A DNA stretch of 53,381 nt from Holtiella sp036655075 (lineage in GTDB: Bacteria; Bacillota; Clostridia; Lachnospirales; Cellulosilyticaceae): NCBI RefSeq assembly GCF_036655075.1, contig NZ_JAVVQU010000020.1, forward strand, positions 1-53,381, in the 5' to 3' direction. Under the pieces are notes generated by a model, which saw only the letters and a list, made by a program, of their open reading frames with translations, was not told the origin of the DNA and did no database searches. Position numbers and translations under genes: made by a program. Shown here piece by piece: positions 17,293 through 24,837 of the stretch (the first letter of the stretch is position 1; every line of letters starts with the position of its first letter).

Positions 17293-17793
17293 ATGATTCG
17301 ACGTGCTCAATTAACTGACCTACAACAACTCCTAGATATCAAAGAACTTGTTATAGCCGATATGGCTAAGCACAATATTTTTCAGTGGGATCATACGTAT
17401 CCTAACCAGGATATCTTAACGCAAGATATTGAAAATGGGGATTTATATGTTATAGATGAAGCAGGCACTATTTGTGGCTTTGCCTGTATTGATACCAACC
17501 AAGCACCTGAGTATGAAACACTCAACTTCAAAGGTCCTGATACCGCTTATGTTGTACACAGGCTAGCTATTCATCCAGGCTACGGCGGCCGTGGGTATGC
17601 CTCTCAAATTTTAAAATTTGCTGAAGACCTTGCACTTGAACAAGGTGTATCAGCCCTTCGCATCGATACATTCTCTCAAAATCATCGTGCTCAAGGATTG
17701 TTCAAAAAACAAGGCTTTAACTATATAGGAAACGTATTCTTCCCTCGTAAGCAAGAACCATTTTGTTGCTTCCATAAAACTATTTTTGCATAA
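17293..17793 (+). CDS. GNAT-family N-acetyltransferase
   Basis: The 166-residue protein has the GNAT fold. The first strand-helix MIRRAQLTDLQQLLDIKEL is followed by the acetyl-CoA pyrophosphate loop in VHRLAIHPGYGGRGYASQIL (motif A, about residues 96-115) and the late FSQNHRAQGLFKKQGFNYIG (motif B). The substrate is unknown; small amines, amino acids or protein N-termini are all possible. It is a monocistronic gene with its own promoter and a clear terminator, divergent from the T-box operon. AAGAGGGAT precedes the ATG. Confidence 0.88.
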   Translation: MIRRAQLTDLQQLLDIKELVIADMAKHNIFQWDHTYPNQDILTQDIENGDLYVIDEAGTICGFACIDTNQAPEYETLNFKGPDTAYVVHRLAIHPGYGGRGYASQILKFAEDLALEQGVSALRIDTFSQNHRAQGLFKKQGFNYIGNVFFPRKQEPFCCFHKTIFA

Positions 17794-17818
17794 CTATAAA
17801 AATTTATATCAATATATA

Positions 17819-17866
17819 AAACAGGTTGTTGTTCTACATTTCAGGTAGATAGCAACCTGTTTTTCA
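17819..17866 (+). terminator. Terminator of the GNAT gene
   Basis: AACAGGTTG pairs with CAACCTGTT, with an inner TCTAC/GTAGA stem, followed by TTTTC. Confidence 0.85.
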
Positions 17867-17904
17867 ATCTAACTTTATCTTTCTCAAATTATTCTAAAAT
17901 TTGT

Positions 17905-17932
17905 CACTTTTTTACCCCTCCTACATATGATA
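17905..17932 (+). promoter_or_regulatory. Sigma-K-like promoter, first Cys/Gly-rich gene
   Basis: CAC (17905-17907), 16 bases, then CATATGATA (17924-17932), which fits the late mother-cell consensus AC...CATAnnnTA. The same elements at the same spacing precede the paralogue. No sigma-A pair at normal spacing is present. Confidence 0.6.
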
Positions 17933-17965
17933 TAAATGTAAACAGCATTTAGGAGGTGAAACAAT

Positions 17966-18277
17966 ATGGCATGTAATAATTGTGGATGTGGATGCGGTAA
18001 CAATAGTAACAATGGTGGTTGTGGATGCAACCGTCCTGTTCAAAAAGGATGCACTTGTTTAGCTAAAGATGTATACACTCTTATCGAAAAACTTGAAGAT
18101 ACTCTTGAAGATTTAGAAGCAGCTTGGGATGCATTAGAAGATGCAGGCTGTCTCAAAGAAACAACTAACTCCGGCAACTGCGGATGTGGTAACTGCGGAT
18201 GTGGTAACTGCGGATGTGGCAACTGTGGATGTGGCAACACCCCTCAACCTAGAGCAACTGGTTGTGGCTGCAAATAG
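17966..18277 (+). CDS. Cys/Gly-rich small protein A (probable spore-layer protein)
   Basis: The 103-residue protein has 19 Cys. An N-terminal Cys-Gly-Asn block (MACNNCGCGCGNN) is followed by CNRPVQKGC, a central amphipathic, acidic helix (about residues 32-62, LAKDVYTLIEKLEDTLEDLE), four perfect NCGCG repeats and a closing GCGCK. I know no family for it. The layout suggests cross-linking or metal binding at both ends of a helical core. The promoter fits sigma-K, which would place it in the coat or crust of the spore. AGGAGGTG precedes the ATG, and the sequence from there into codon 7 is identical to that of the paralogue 550 bases downstream, so the pair is a recent duplication. The spore role is inferred. 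Confidence 0.8.
   Translation: MACNNCGCGCGNNSNNGGCGCNRPVQKGCTCLAKDVYTLIEKLEDTLEDLEAAWDALEDAGCLKETTNSGNCGCGNCGCGNCGCGNCGCGNTPQPRATGCGCK
18176..18235 (+). repeat. Four tandem 15-bp units encoding NCGCG
   Basis: Four in-frame units of the type AACTGCGGATGTGGT differ only at third positions. They lie within protein A and are absent from protein B, so the array has expanded or contracted since duplication. Confidence 0.9.
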
Positions 18278-18335
18278 TAAAATTTAACTACAATGCCTAG
18301 AAAATTATTTTCTACGCTAGAAGTAATTGATAATC

Positions 18336-18377
18336 AAAGCTCCCATTATATAAACATGATATATAATGGGAGCTTTT
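18336..18377 (+). terminator. Terminator of Cys/Gly-rich gene A
   Basis: AAGCTCCCATTATAT pairs with ATATAATGGGAGCTT, followed by TTCC. Confidence 0.8.
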
Positions 18378-18452
18378 CCTCATTAAAATATTGAGAAATA
18401 CTATTAAAATTACTAGCTTACTTATTATTTCTTGCAACTTTCAAAAGGCTAT

Positions 18453-18480
18453 CACCCTTTTGCTGTATCGACATATGATA
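18453..18480 (+). promoter_or_regulatory. Sigma-K-like promoter, second Cys/Gly-rich gene
   Basis: CAC (18453-18455), 16 bases and CATATGATA (18472-18480), the same arrangement as for gene A. The spacer sequence itself is not conserved, which makes the shared boxes more telling. Confidence 0.6.
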
Positions 18481-18513
18481 TAAGTGTAAACAAGTTTTAG
18501 GAGGTGAAACAAT

Positions 18514-18777
18514 ATGGCATGTAATAATTGTGGTTGTGGTAATAATAGTAACTGTGGTGGTTGTGGATGCAACCGTCCTGTTCAAAGAGGATGCTCTGAC
18601 TTAGCTAAAGATGTATACGCTCTTATCGAAAAAGCAGAAGCTACTGCTTTAGAATTAGAAAAGGCTTGGGATGCTTTAGAAAATCGTGAGTGTCTTAAAC
18701 AAACAAACAATGCAGGATGCAATGGCTGTGGTTGTAATAACGCTCAACCTCGTCAAAATGGTTGTGGATGTAGATAG
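18514..18777 (+). CDS. Cys/Gly-rich small protein B (paralogue of A)
   Basis: The 87-residue protein has 13 Cys. It shares with protein A the opening MACNNCGCG, the GGCGCNRPVQ block, the core LAKDVYALIEKAE...AWDALE and the GCGCR end. The repeat array of A is replaced by AGCNGCGCNNAQ, and one Cys of the GCTC motif has become Ser-Asp. Ribosome binding site and start context are identical to A. It is expressed separately, with its own sigma-K-like promoter and terminator. The function is unknown; structural protein of a spore outer layer or metal-binding protein are the likely options. Confidence 0.8.
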   Translation: MACNNCGCGNNSNCGGCGCNRPVQRGCSDLAKDVYALIEKAEATALELEKAWDALENRECLKQTNNAGCNGCGCNNAQPRQNGCGCR

Positions 18778-18809
18778 TCCCCCTTCTTACTATCTCATAA
18801 GATTACTCT

Positions 18810-18857
18810 AAGAAGAAGCTCCATCCCTATTGTGTTTAGGGGTGGAGCTTCTTCTTA
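18810..18857. terminator. Terminator between Cys/Gly-rich gene B and hemZ
   Basis: AAGAAGAAGCTCCA.CCCT pairs with AGGGGTGGAGCTTCTTCTT, a stem of about 19 bp. The T-runs are poor, but it sits between converging genes. Confidence 0.65.
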
Positions 18858-18878
18858 TGTTATAACTAAATCGTTCTT

Positions 18879-20309
18879 CTACTTATACTTTTCAAAGCCT
18901 TCTCTTTTACGCTCAATCATTTCATCAATGCGTCCAATATAGTCTTCAAGACTCTTTACATTGGCAATACGATCAATGCGCTCACCATTTTGGTATACCA
19001 TTTTAGTGATAGCACCTGCGCCTGCCGCAATAATGCTTTCACTTTCTTCCATAATCTCTACATTGTAGACACATTCATAGCCAGGTTTCGCATAGCCTAC
19101 ATTTTCAAAGTTTCCGAGCATATTTTTTTGACGGTACATGTAATAAGGTTGAAGCCCCATCCCTCTGCATGCTCTTTGACTAATGTCTAGCATTTGTTCA
19201 ATCTTTGTAGCTTCTGCAAGCTGATAATCCTCTTGGTGCTCTTTGAGTTTAGATGCTCGCTTGATAGCCATCGTATGCACCGTAATATTCTCAGGATTTA
19301 GAAGCTTAAGTTCTTCTAGTGTATGGCGTACATCTACTACACTCTCACCAGGAAGACCTAGTATAATATCCATATTAATATTGTTATGCCCAAGTTCTCT
19401 AGCCATCTGGAAGACTTCCTTGATGTCTTCTACTGTATGATGACGACCAATGGTATCTAGTGTTTTTTGATTCATTGTTTGTGGATTGATCGATATACGG
19501 CCTACATCCATTGCTTTCATAATCTCTAGCTTTTGCCTTGTAATCGTATCTGGGCGTCCAGCTTCTATCGTATACTCGCCAATGTTTTCTAAGTTAAAGC
19601 TTGCCTTAATATGCTTAAGCAAACGTTCAAGCTGTACTTCATTCAAGCTTGTTGGCGTACCACCACCAATATAGAGGCTACGAATAGGATAATCTTTCTT
19701 AGCCTCTGCAATAAAAGTAATTTCTTTGCAAAGGGCGTCTAGATAGCTTTCTACATAATTCTTTTTTGCTTCTATAGCGTACGCAGTGAAAGAGCAGTAT
19801 ACACATCTTGTTGGACAAAATGGAATGCCGATATATAAGCTGATTTCATCTTTTTGATTTTTTTCTAAAATTTCTTCTTCTGCCTTTGCTACTTCCATCA
19901 TCAAGTTTATCTTAGCATCTGAAATACGATAGACATCTTTGAGTCTTGTTCGGAGTGCTTCTTCACTCATTCCTTGCTTTTGATAGTCATGCACAATCTT
20001 GGTTGGACGAATACCTGTAAGCATTCCCCAAGGCATAGCCTTTCCTGTGAGTTGGTATAAGACATCATACACAACTTCTTTTAAAACAAGTTTGCGATTT
20101 CTCTTTGCTTTAATTTCATTGTTTGCTGACTCTATTTGTCTCTCACAGGTAAACAACGTACTTTCTTCTTTCAGTAACTTAGCAATTGCTTGGTTACCTT
20201 CTAAGATGCTTTGTACTGCATATTCACCTTCTATATAAGGTTCAAAAAGATGAATAATATTATTTATTTCAAATTCAGTATCATGATTGATACAAGTTAA
20301 GTTTATCAT
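18879..20309 (-). CDS. hemZ: HemZ-type radical SAM coproporphyrinogen dehydrogenase-like protein
   Basis: The 476-residue protein has an N-terminal region of about 160 residues found in Firmicute HemZ and absent from HemW. A radical SAM domain follows with IGIPFCPTRCVYCSFTAY (Cys-x3-Cys-x2-Cys for the 4Fe-4S cluster), YIGGGTPTSL and GLPGESV. The name implies oxidative decarboxylation of coproporphyrinogen III in haem synthesis, but HemZ members in anaerobes may do another job; no haem genes are nearby. GGAAGAG precedes the ATG. It follows the MBL hydrolase by 29 bases on the same strand and probably shares its message. Confidence 0.85.
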   Translation of the reverse strand: MINLTCINHDTEFEINNIIHLFEPYIEGEYAVQSILEGNQAIAKLLKEESTLFTCERQIESANNEIKAKRNRKLVLKEVVYDVLYQLTGKAMPWGMLTGIRPTKIVHDYQKQGMSEEALRTRLKDVYRISDAKINLMMEVAKAEEEILEKNQKDEISLYIGIPFCPTRCVYCSFTAYAIEAKKNYVESYLDALCKEITFIAEAKKDYPIRSLYIGGGTPTSLNEVQLERLLKHIKASFNLENIGEYTIEAGRPDTITRQKLEIMKAMDVGRISINPQTMNQKTLDTIGRHHTVEDIKEVFQMARELGHNNINMDIILGLPGESVVDVRHTLEELKLLNPENITVHTMAIKRASKLKEHQEDYQLAEATKIEQMLDISQRACRGMGLQPYYMYRQKNMLGNFENVGYAKPGYECVYNVEIMEESESIIAAGAGAITKMVYQNGERIDRIANVKSLEDYIGRIDEMIERKREGFEKYK

Positions 20310-20338
20310 TTTTCTCTTCCAATCTATTAAAATCCACT

Positions 20339-20977
20339 CTACTCAAACATGTTAAAGCTAGCATTATGCAACTTTTCATAGCCTACTGTTGTAGAGGGTC
20401 CATGTCCTGGGTAAAGGACAACATCTTTGTCTAACGTAAAAATACGTTCTCTAATATTATGAATTAAATCCGTTGTGTTTCCACCTAAAAAGTCGGTCCT
20501 ACCAATGGAGCCTCTAAAGATAATATCTCCTACAAATGCTACTTTGTATTTGTGGCTGTAGAAGGCTACACCATCTTTAGTATGGCCTGGCGCATGAATG
20601 ACTTCTAGGCTTATATCTGTACCTTTTAAAGTAATAACCCCTCTATCTTGTACATATTCGTCTGCTTGCAAAGTTAAAAATCCATCAAACATAGTAGATA
20701 AGTTATAGGCTACATCTTCTAAGTAGCGTTTACCTTCTTCATGAATCACCACTTTTGCACCTGTATGGCGTCTCACTTCTTCTACTGCACCAATATGGTC
20801 AAAATGACCATGCGTTAAAAGAATTTTTTCTATTTGCAAACCATCTGCATCAATTTTACGATTAATGATGGCTGCATCATCTCCTGGGTCTACTACAAAA
20901 GCTTTTTTTGTTGCCTCATCTATAATAAAATAGGTTTGCTCACCTATCATCCCAACCACTAATTTTTCTATTTTCAT
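20339..20977 (-). CDS. MBL-fold metallohydrolase (glyoxalase II-like)
   Basis: The 212-residue protein has the metallo-beta-lactamase metal-site motif THGHFDHIGA (about residues 75-84), a later His in HAPGHTKDG, the bridging Asp in FVGDIIFRGSIGRTD and a final His in LYPGHGPST. This set matches the short hydroxyacylglutathione hydrolase-like group of Firmicutes, which hydrolyse thioesters. The physiological substrate is uncertain. It lies between the small membrane protein and hemZ on the same strand with close spacing. GAGGTGAAGT precedes the ATG. Confidence 0.9.
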   Translation of the reverse strand: MKIEKLVVGMIGEQTYFIIDEATKKAFVVDPGDDAAIINRKIDADGLQIEKILLTHGHFDHIGAVEEVRRHTGAKVVIHEEGKRYLEDVAYNLSTMFDGFLTLQADEYVQDRGVITLKGTDISLEVIHAPGHTKDGVAFYSHKYKVAFVGDIIFRGSIGRTDFLGGNTTDLIHNIRERIFTLDKDVVLYPGHGPSTTVGYEKLHNASFNMFE

Positions 20978-21010
20978 ACTTCACCTCTTCATGTCTACTT
21001 TTTTGAAAGC

Positions 21011-21415
21011 TTATTCTTGTTCTACCTTAAGTTCCTTGAGTAATTCATTAAGTGCTTGCTTTTTGATACATCTTGTTGGAATCCATACTTCTTTATTATT
21101 TTCTTTAACCAAAATAATATAATATGTTTTTGCTTCTACTTTTTTGATTTGTTTCATCTCTAGCGTATGCTTAACAAAAAACCATGTGTACCAACTTATT
21201 TGGCTAGCACTTACTTCTATATACTTTATCTTAGAAGTATATAGAAATAAGCCACCTATAAGAATCCCCATTAGGGTAACAACTAAATCAAGACTATTGA
21301 TTTTACCTAGTGCCTGATACATTACAATATTATTTCGAACAAGTAAAATGGCAAGCATGATACTAATAAAAGATACAACTTTATCTCCTATTGTATTTCT
21401 ACGATAAATAATCAT
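21011..21415 (-). CDS. Small membrane protein of unknown function
   Basis: This protein of about 134 residues has two membrane segments near the N-terminus (about residues 12-32 and 42-62). A cytosolic region follows that reads ISWYTWFFVKHTLEMKQIKK, then a strand-rich part with VWIPTRCIKK, resembling a PH-like membrane-associated fold. I chose the ATG after GGGGGGAAG; the frame opens nine codons earlier with GTG. It lies between dtd and the MBL hydrolase in the minus-strand series. No function is assigned. Confidence 0.75.
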   Translation of the reverse strand: MIIYRRNTIGDKVVSFISIMLAILLVRNNIVMYQALGKINSLDLVVTLMGILIGGLFLYTSKIKYIEVSASQISWYTWFFVKHTLEMKQIKKVEAKTYYIILVKENNKEVWIPTRCIKKQALNELLKELKVEQE

Positions 21416-21477
21416 TTTCTTCCCCCCGCTTTCTCTTATCACTCTAAAAAGAGGGACTGTATACCAGCCCCTTCTTC

Positions 21478-21927
21478 CTAAAATGATTTGTCACTTTCAA
21501 GTAATATGGTAACAGGGCCATCGTTGACAAGTGTAACTTGCATGTCTGCTTGGAATATACCTGCCTCCACTGGAATCTGACCCCTACTTAATTTTTCCAT
21601 AAATAGTTTGAATTTACTTCTTGCATCTTCTACACTTCCAGATGCTATAAAGCTTGGACGCATCCCCTTTATAGCACTTCCATAGAGCGTAAAGTTAGGT
21701 ACAATAAGGATTTTACCTCCTATATCCCCTACAGAGAGATTCATCTTACCTGCTTCGTCCTCAAAGATACGAAGTCCGCTTATTTTACTAATCATATATT
21801 CCATATCTTTTAAAGTATCTTCTGCCTTAATCCCTACTAAGACAAGTAAGCCTCGCTCAATAGCACCAATGGCTTCACCTTGTATAGCCACAGAGGCACT
21901 GGTTACTCTTTGTACAACAGCTCGCAT
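21478..21927 (-). CDS. dtd: D-aminoacyl-tRNA deacylase with altered active-site motif
   Basis: The 149-residue protein is Dtd over its full length. It begins MRAVVQRVTSASV and carries the Gly-Met-Arg-Pro-Ser-Phe segment and the NDGPVTILLES end that holds the cis-Pro chirality filter. Dtd removes D-amino acids (and glycine) from mischarged tRNAs. The usual SQFTL motif reads PNFTL here: residues 77-78 are Pro-Asn in place of Ser-Gln, while Thr80 is kept. These positions line the substrate pocket. The gene starts 10 bases after rel ends, so the two are probably one message, as is common in Firmicutes. Confidence 0.92.
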   Translation of the reverse strand: MRAVVQRVTSASVAIQGEAIGAIERGLLVLVGIKAEDTLKDMEYMISKISGLRIFEDEAGKMNLSVGDIGGKILIVPNFTLYGSAIKGMRPSFIASGSVEDARSKFKLFMEKLSRGQIPVEAGIFQADMQVTLVNDGPVTILLESDKSF

Positions 21928-21936
21928 AATAACTCC

Positions 21937-24177
21937 TTAAGATGAGACACGTTCAATCTCTACTACATCTGGAATTTGCATGACCTTACGTGTGATTTCA
22001 TCCAGCTGGAAGGTATGATTGATTTCAATACGAATATTGAAAATAGCCTCATGATTTTTAGTTGTCCTTGCATTAAGGGATTTAACAGGTACTTTCATGT
22101 CTGTTAAAATTTTAGAAATATCTACAATAATGCCCATACGGTCACTACCTGTAATCTGAATTTCTGTAATGTAAGTGCGGTTTGTCTGCTCTTCATTAAA
22201 CCACTGTGCTTCGATCAGGCGCTCTTTCTCTTCTTCACACATATGAATAATGTTGGTACAGTCTTGTCTATGGATAGATACACCTCGACCTCGTGTGATG
22301 TATCCCACAATATCATCTCCTGGAAGTGGTCTACAACATTTAGAGAAGCGTACAGCCACATCTCCTACCCCTCGTACAACAATCCCACTCTTACTTTTCT
22401 TCTGTTGCTTTTGCTCATGTTCAAAGTCTGTGACTTCTTTCACTACATGACCATCTAAGATTTGTTGTGGCGTAATTGGCACTTTTTTCACTTTAATATT
22501 TTCGTCAATCAAACGTTGAATGATTTGCTTTTCTTTAATACTCCCATAACCTATAGCTGCGCAAACCGCATCCCAATTTCTAAGTCCATAGCGTCTACAT
22601 ACATTCTCAATACACTGTGTATCTGAAAGTGCTGAGAGCACATATCCCTTCTGTCTTGCACAGGTTTCAAGAAGCTCTTTCCCACGAATAATGTCTTCTT
22701 GCTTAAATTGCTTTCTGAAGAATTGATTAATCTTCGTTTTCGCTTGTGTACTCTTAACAATGTTAAGCCAGTCACGACTTGGTCCTTTAGAGTTTGGAGA
22801 AGTTAAAATCTCTACGCGGTCACCATTTTTAATAATATAATCAACTTTTACAATTTTGCCATTTACCTTAGCACCTATCATTTTGTTTCCAATATCACTA
22901 TGGATAGAGTAGCCATAGTCAATAGGTGTAGAGCCTTTTGGCAAGGTAATCAACTCACCTTTTGGGGTAAATACATATACTTGGTCTGTATACACATCTA
23001 AGTCTAGCTTTAAGGCATTCATGAACTCTGTGTTATCGTCCATATCTCTTTGCCATTCTAAGATTTGTTTAAGCCATGCAAGTTTCTCTTCTGACTTATC
23101 GCCCATAGACCCTGTCAGATTTCCATCTTTGTACTTCCAGTGCGCTGCAATCCCGTATTCTGCTGTACGATGCATCTCTTCTGTACGAATTTGGATTTCG
23201 AAAGGTGTGCCCTCATTGCCCATAAGCGTTGTATGAAGAGACTGATACATATTAGACTTTGGCATTGCAATATAGTCTTTAAAACGGCCAGGAATAGGTG
23301 TATACAGCTCATGAATAATACCAAGTACTCCATAACAATCTTTAACGTTTTGCACAATAGCACGCACAGCAAACAAATCATATATTTGATCTAAGGTTTT
23401 ATTCTTATTTACGATCTTTTTATAAATGCTGAAGAAGTGCTTAGGTCTACCTTCAACTGTACACTCAATGCCTGTTTCATCCAATTTCTCTTTGATTTGT
23501 TTTACAATTTGTTCAATATATTCAAGACGTTCACTACGCTTCTTAGCAATTTTTTGAGCAAGGTCATAGTAAATTTCTGGCTCAATATAACGGAGTGATA
23601 AGTCTTCAAGGTCTGCCTTAATTTTACAAATCCCTAATCTATGAGCAATAGGTGCATAAATTGTGAGTGTCTCTTCAGCAATACGCTTTTGCTTATGTGG
23701 CGGCATAAATTTCAAGGTCTGCATATTGTGCAGTCTGTCGGCAAGTTTTATAAGGACAACGCGTATATCTTGTGCCATAGCAAGAAACATCTTCCTATAA
23801 TTCTCAGCTTGAATCTCTTCCTTTTGAAGTTCCTTATTTCCTGAGGCATATTTAATCACCCCAAGTTTTGTAACACCATCTACTAATAAGGCTACTTCCT
23901 TATTAAATAAACGTTCAATATCTTCTAAAGTATAGTCTGTATCTTCTACAACATCATGTAATATCCCTGCTGTAATCGATTCGATATCAAGTTCTAGATC
24001 TGCTAATATATATGCCACTTGAAGAGGGTGGATAATATACGGTTCTCCAGACTTTCTAAGTTGGCCTTCATGGGCTTCCTTAGCAAGGTTATAAGCCTTC
24101 TCAACCATACTTACATCATCTGATGGATGGTATGAGCGTATTCTATTAATTAGCTTTTTATAAATTTCATCAGGCAT
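21937..24177 (-). CDS. relA: Bifunctional (p)ppGpp synthetase/hydrolase
   Basis: The 746-residue Rel protein has the normal domain order. An HD hydrolase domain (His-Asp in ILHDVVEDT at residues 74-75) is followed by a synthetase domain (RAIVQNVKDCYGVLGIIHEL and the downstream DYIAMPKSNMYQSLHT), a TGS domain (VYVFTPKGELITLPKGSTPI), a zinc-finger region (FSKCCRPLPGDDIVGYITRG) and a C-terminal ACT domain. Both catalytic halves look intact, so it should make and destroy (p)ppGpp on the ribosome during starvation. GGGGGTAG precedes the ATG. It is separated from apt by a strong terminator, so it must have its own promoter in 24180-24260. Confidence 0.96.
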   Translation of the reverse strand: MPDEIYKKLINRIRSYHPSDDVSMVEKAYNLAKEAHEGQLRKSGEPYIIHPLQVAYILADLELDIESITAGILHDVVEDTDYTLEDIERLFNKEVALLVDGVTKLGVIKYASGNKELQKEEIQAENYRKMFLAMAQDIRVVLIKLADRLHNMQTLKFMPPHKQKRIAEETLTIYAPIAHRLGICKIKADLEDLSLRYIEPEIYYDLAQKIAKKRSERLEYIEQIVKQIKEKLDETGIECTVEGRPKHFFSIYKKIVNKNKTLDQIYDLFAVRAIVQNVKDCYGVLGIIHELYTPIPGRFKDYIAMPKSNMYQSLHTTLMGNEGTPFEIQIRTEEMHRTAEYGIAAHWKYKDGNLTGSMGDKSEEKLAWLKQILEWQRDMDDNTEFMNALKLDLDVYTDQVYVFTPKGELITLPKGSTPIDYGYSIHSDIGNKMIGAKVNGKIVKVDYIIKNGDRVEILTSPNSKGPSRDWLNIVKSTQAKTKINQFFRKQFKQEDIIRGKELLETCARQKGYVLSALSDTQCIENVCRRYGLRNWDAVCAAIGYGSIKEKQIIQRLIDENIKVKKVPITPQQILDGHVVKEVTDFEHEQKQQKKSKSGIVVRGVGDVAVRFSKCCRPLPGDDIVGYITRGRGVSIHRQDCTNIIHMCEEEKERLIEAQWFNEEQTNRTYITEIQITGSDRMGIIVDISKILTDMKVPVKSLNARTTKNHEAIFNIRIEINHTFQLDEITRKVMQIPDVVEIERVSS

Positions 24178-24261
24178 CGTCTACCCCCTTTTTTCGTCAC
24201 TTGCATATATTTATTATATTATTATAGTCATGTTAGAATAAAAATTCAATGCTATTGTATA

Positions 24262-24299
24262 TAAAAAGACACGTAGTGGATGGCTACGTGTCTTTTTAT
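24262..24299 (-). terminator. Terminator between apt and rel
   Basis: AAAAAGACACGTAG pairs with CTACGTGTCTTTTT; T-runs are present on both strands. It separates two minus-strand genes that are often in one operon. Confidence 0.9.
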
Positions 24300-24308
24300 T
24301 TGTCATAA

Positions 24309-24821
24309 TTAGTATTTAAGTAAGGAAACGATATTTTGTCCACCTAGGATTTCTCTACCGTTTAGTTCCTCAAGTTCAATGAGATAAACAATTTTCACAA
24401 CTTCCCCACCGAGTTTTTCGATGAGTTCAACGATAGCTTTTGTTGTACCGCCTGTTGCAAGAAGGTCATCTACAATGATTACTTTTTGGCCTGGTTGGAT
24501 TGCATCAATGTGCAACTCAATTGTATTACTACCATATTCTAAATCGTAGCTTTGGCCAATTGTTTTATAAGGTAATTTGCCCGGTTTTCTAACAGGAACA
24601 AAGCCTTTTTGAAGTTTGTAAGCTAAAGGTACTCCAAAGATGAATCCTCTTGATTCTGGTCCAATAACGAGGTCAAAATCTACATCTTGTACTTCTTCTG
24701 CCATTTTATCGATAGATTCTTGTAATCCTTTAGCGTCTTGTAAAAGTGGTGTAATATCTCTGAATAAGATACCTTCCTTTGGGAAGTTTTCCACATCTCT
24801 AATTAATGAGTATAAATCCAT
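24309..24821 (-). CDS. apt: Adenine phosphoribosyltransferase
   Basis: The 170-residue protein opens MDLYSLIRDVENFPKEGILF and carries the Apt-specific FRDITPLLQDAKGL, GPESRGFIFGVPLAY and the PRPP-binding VIIVDDLLATGGTT (about residues 115-128). It salvages adenine to AMP in the cytoplasm. It starts 17 bases after the recJ stop with AGGAGG, so recJ-apt is one message, closed by the terminator at 24262-24299. Confidence 0.97.
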   Translation of the reverse strand: MDLYSLIRDVENFPKEGILFRDITPLLQDAKGLQESIDKMAEEVQDVDFDLVIGPESRGFIFGVPLAYKLQKGFVPVRKPGKLPYKTIGQSYDLEYGSNTIELHIDAIQPGQKVIIVDDLLATGGTTKAIVELIEKLGGEVVKIVYLIELEELNGREILGGQNIVSLLKY

Positions 24822-24837
24822 TTATACGTCCTCCTGT

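Noticed and set aside
18176..18235. Tandem repeats that might suggest a CRISPR array
   Set aside because: Units are 15 bp, contiguous, in frame within a gene and have no spacers. No cas genes are present.
18040..18240. Minus-strand frame with Pro-His-Pro-Gln-Leu repeats
   Set aside because: It is the shadow of the NCGCG repeat in the plus-strand gene, with no ribosome binding site.
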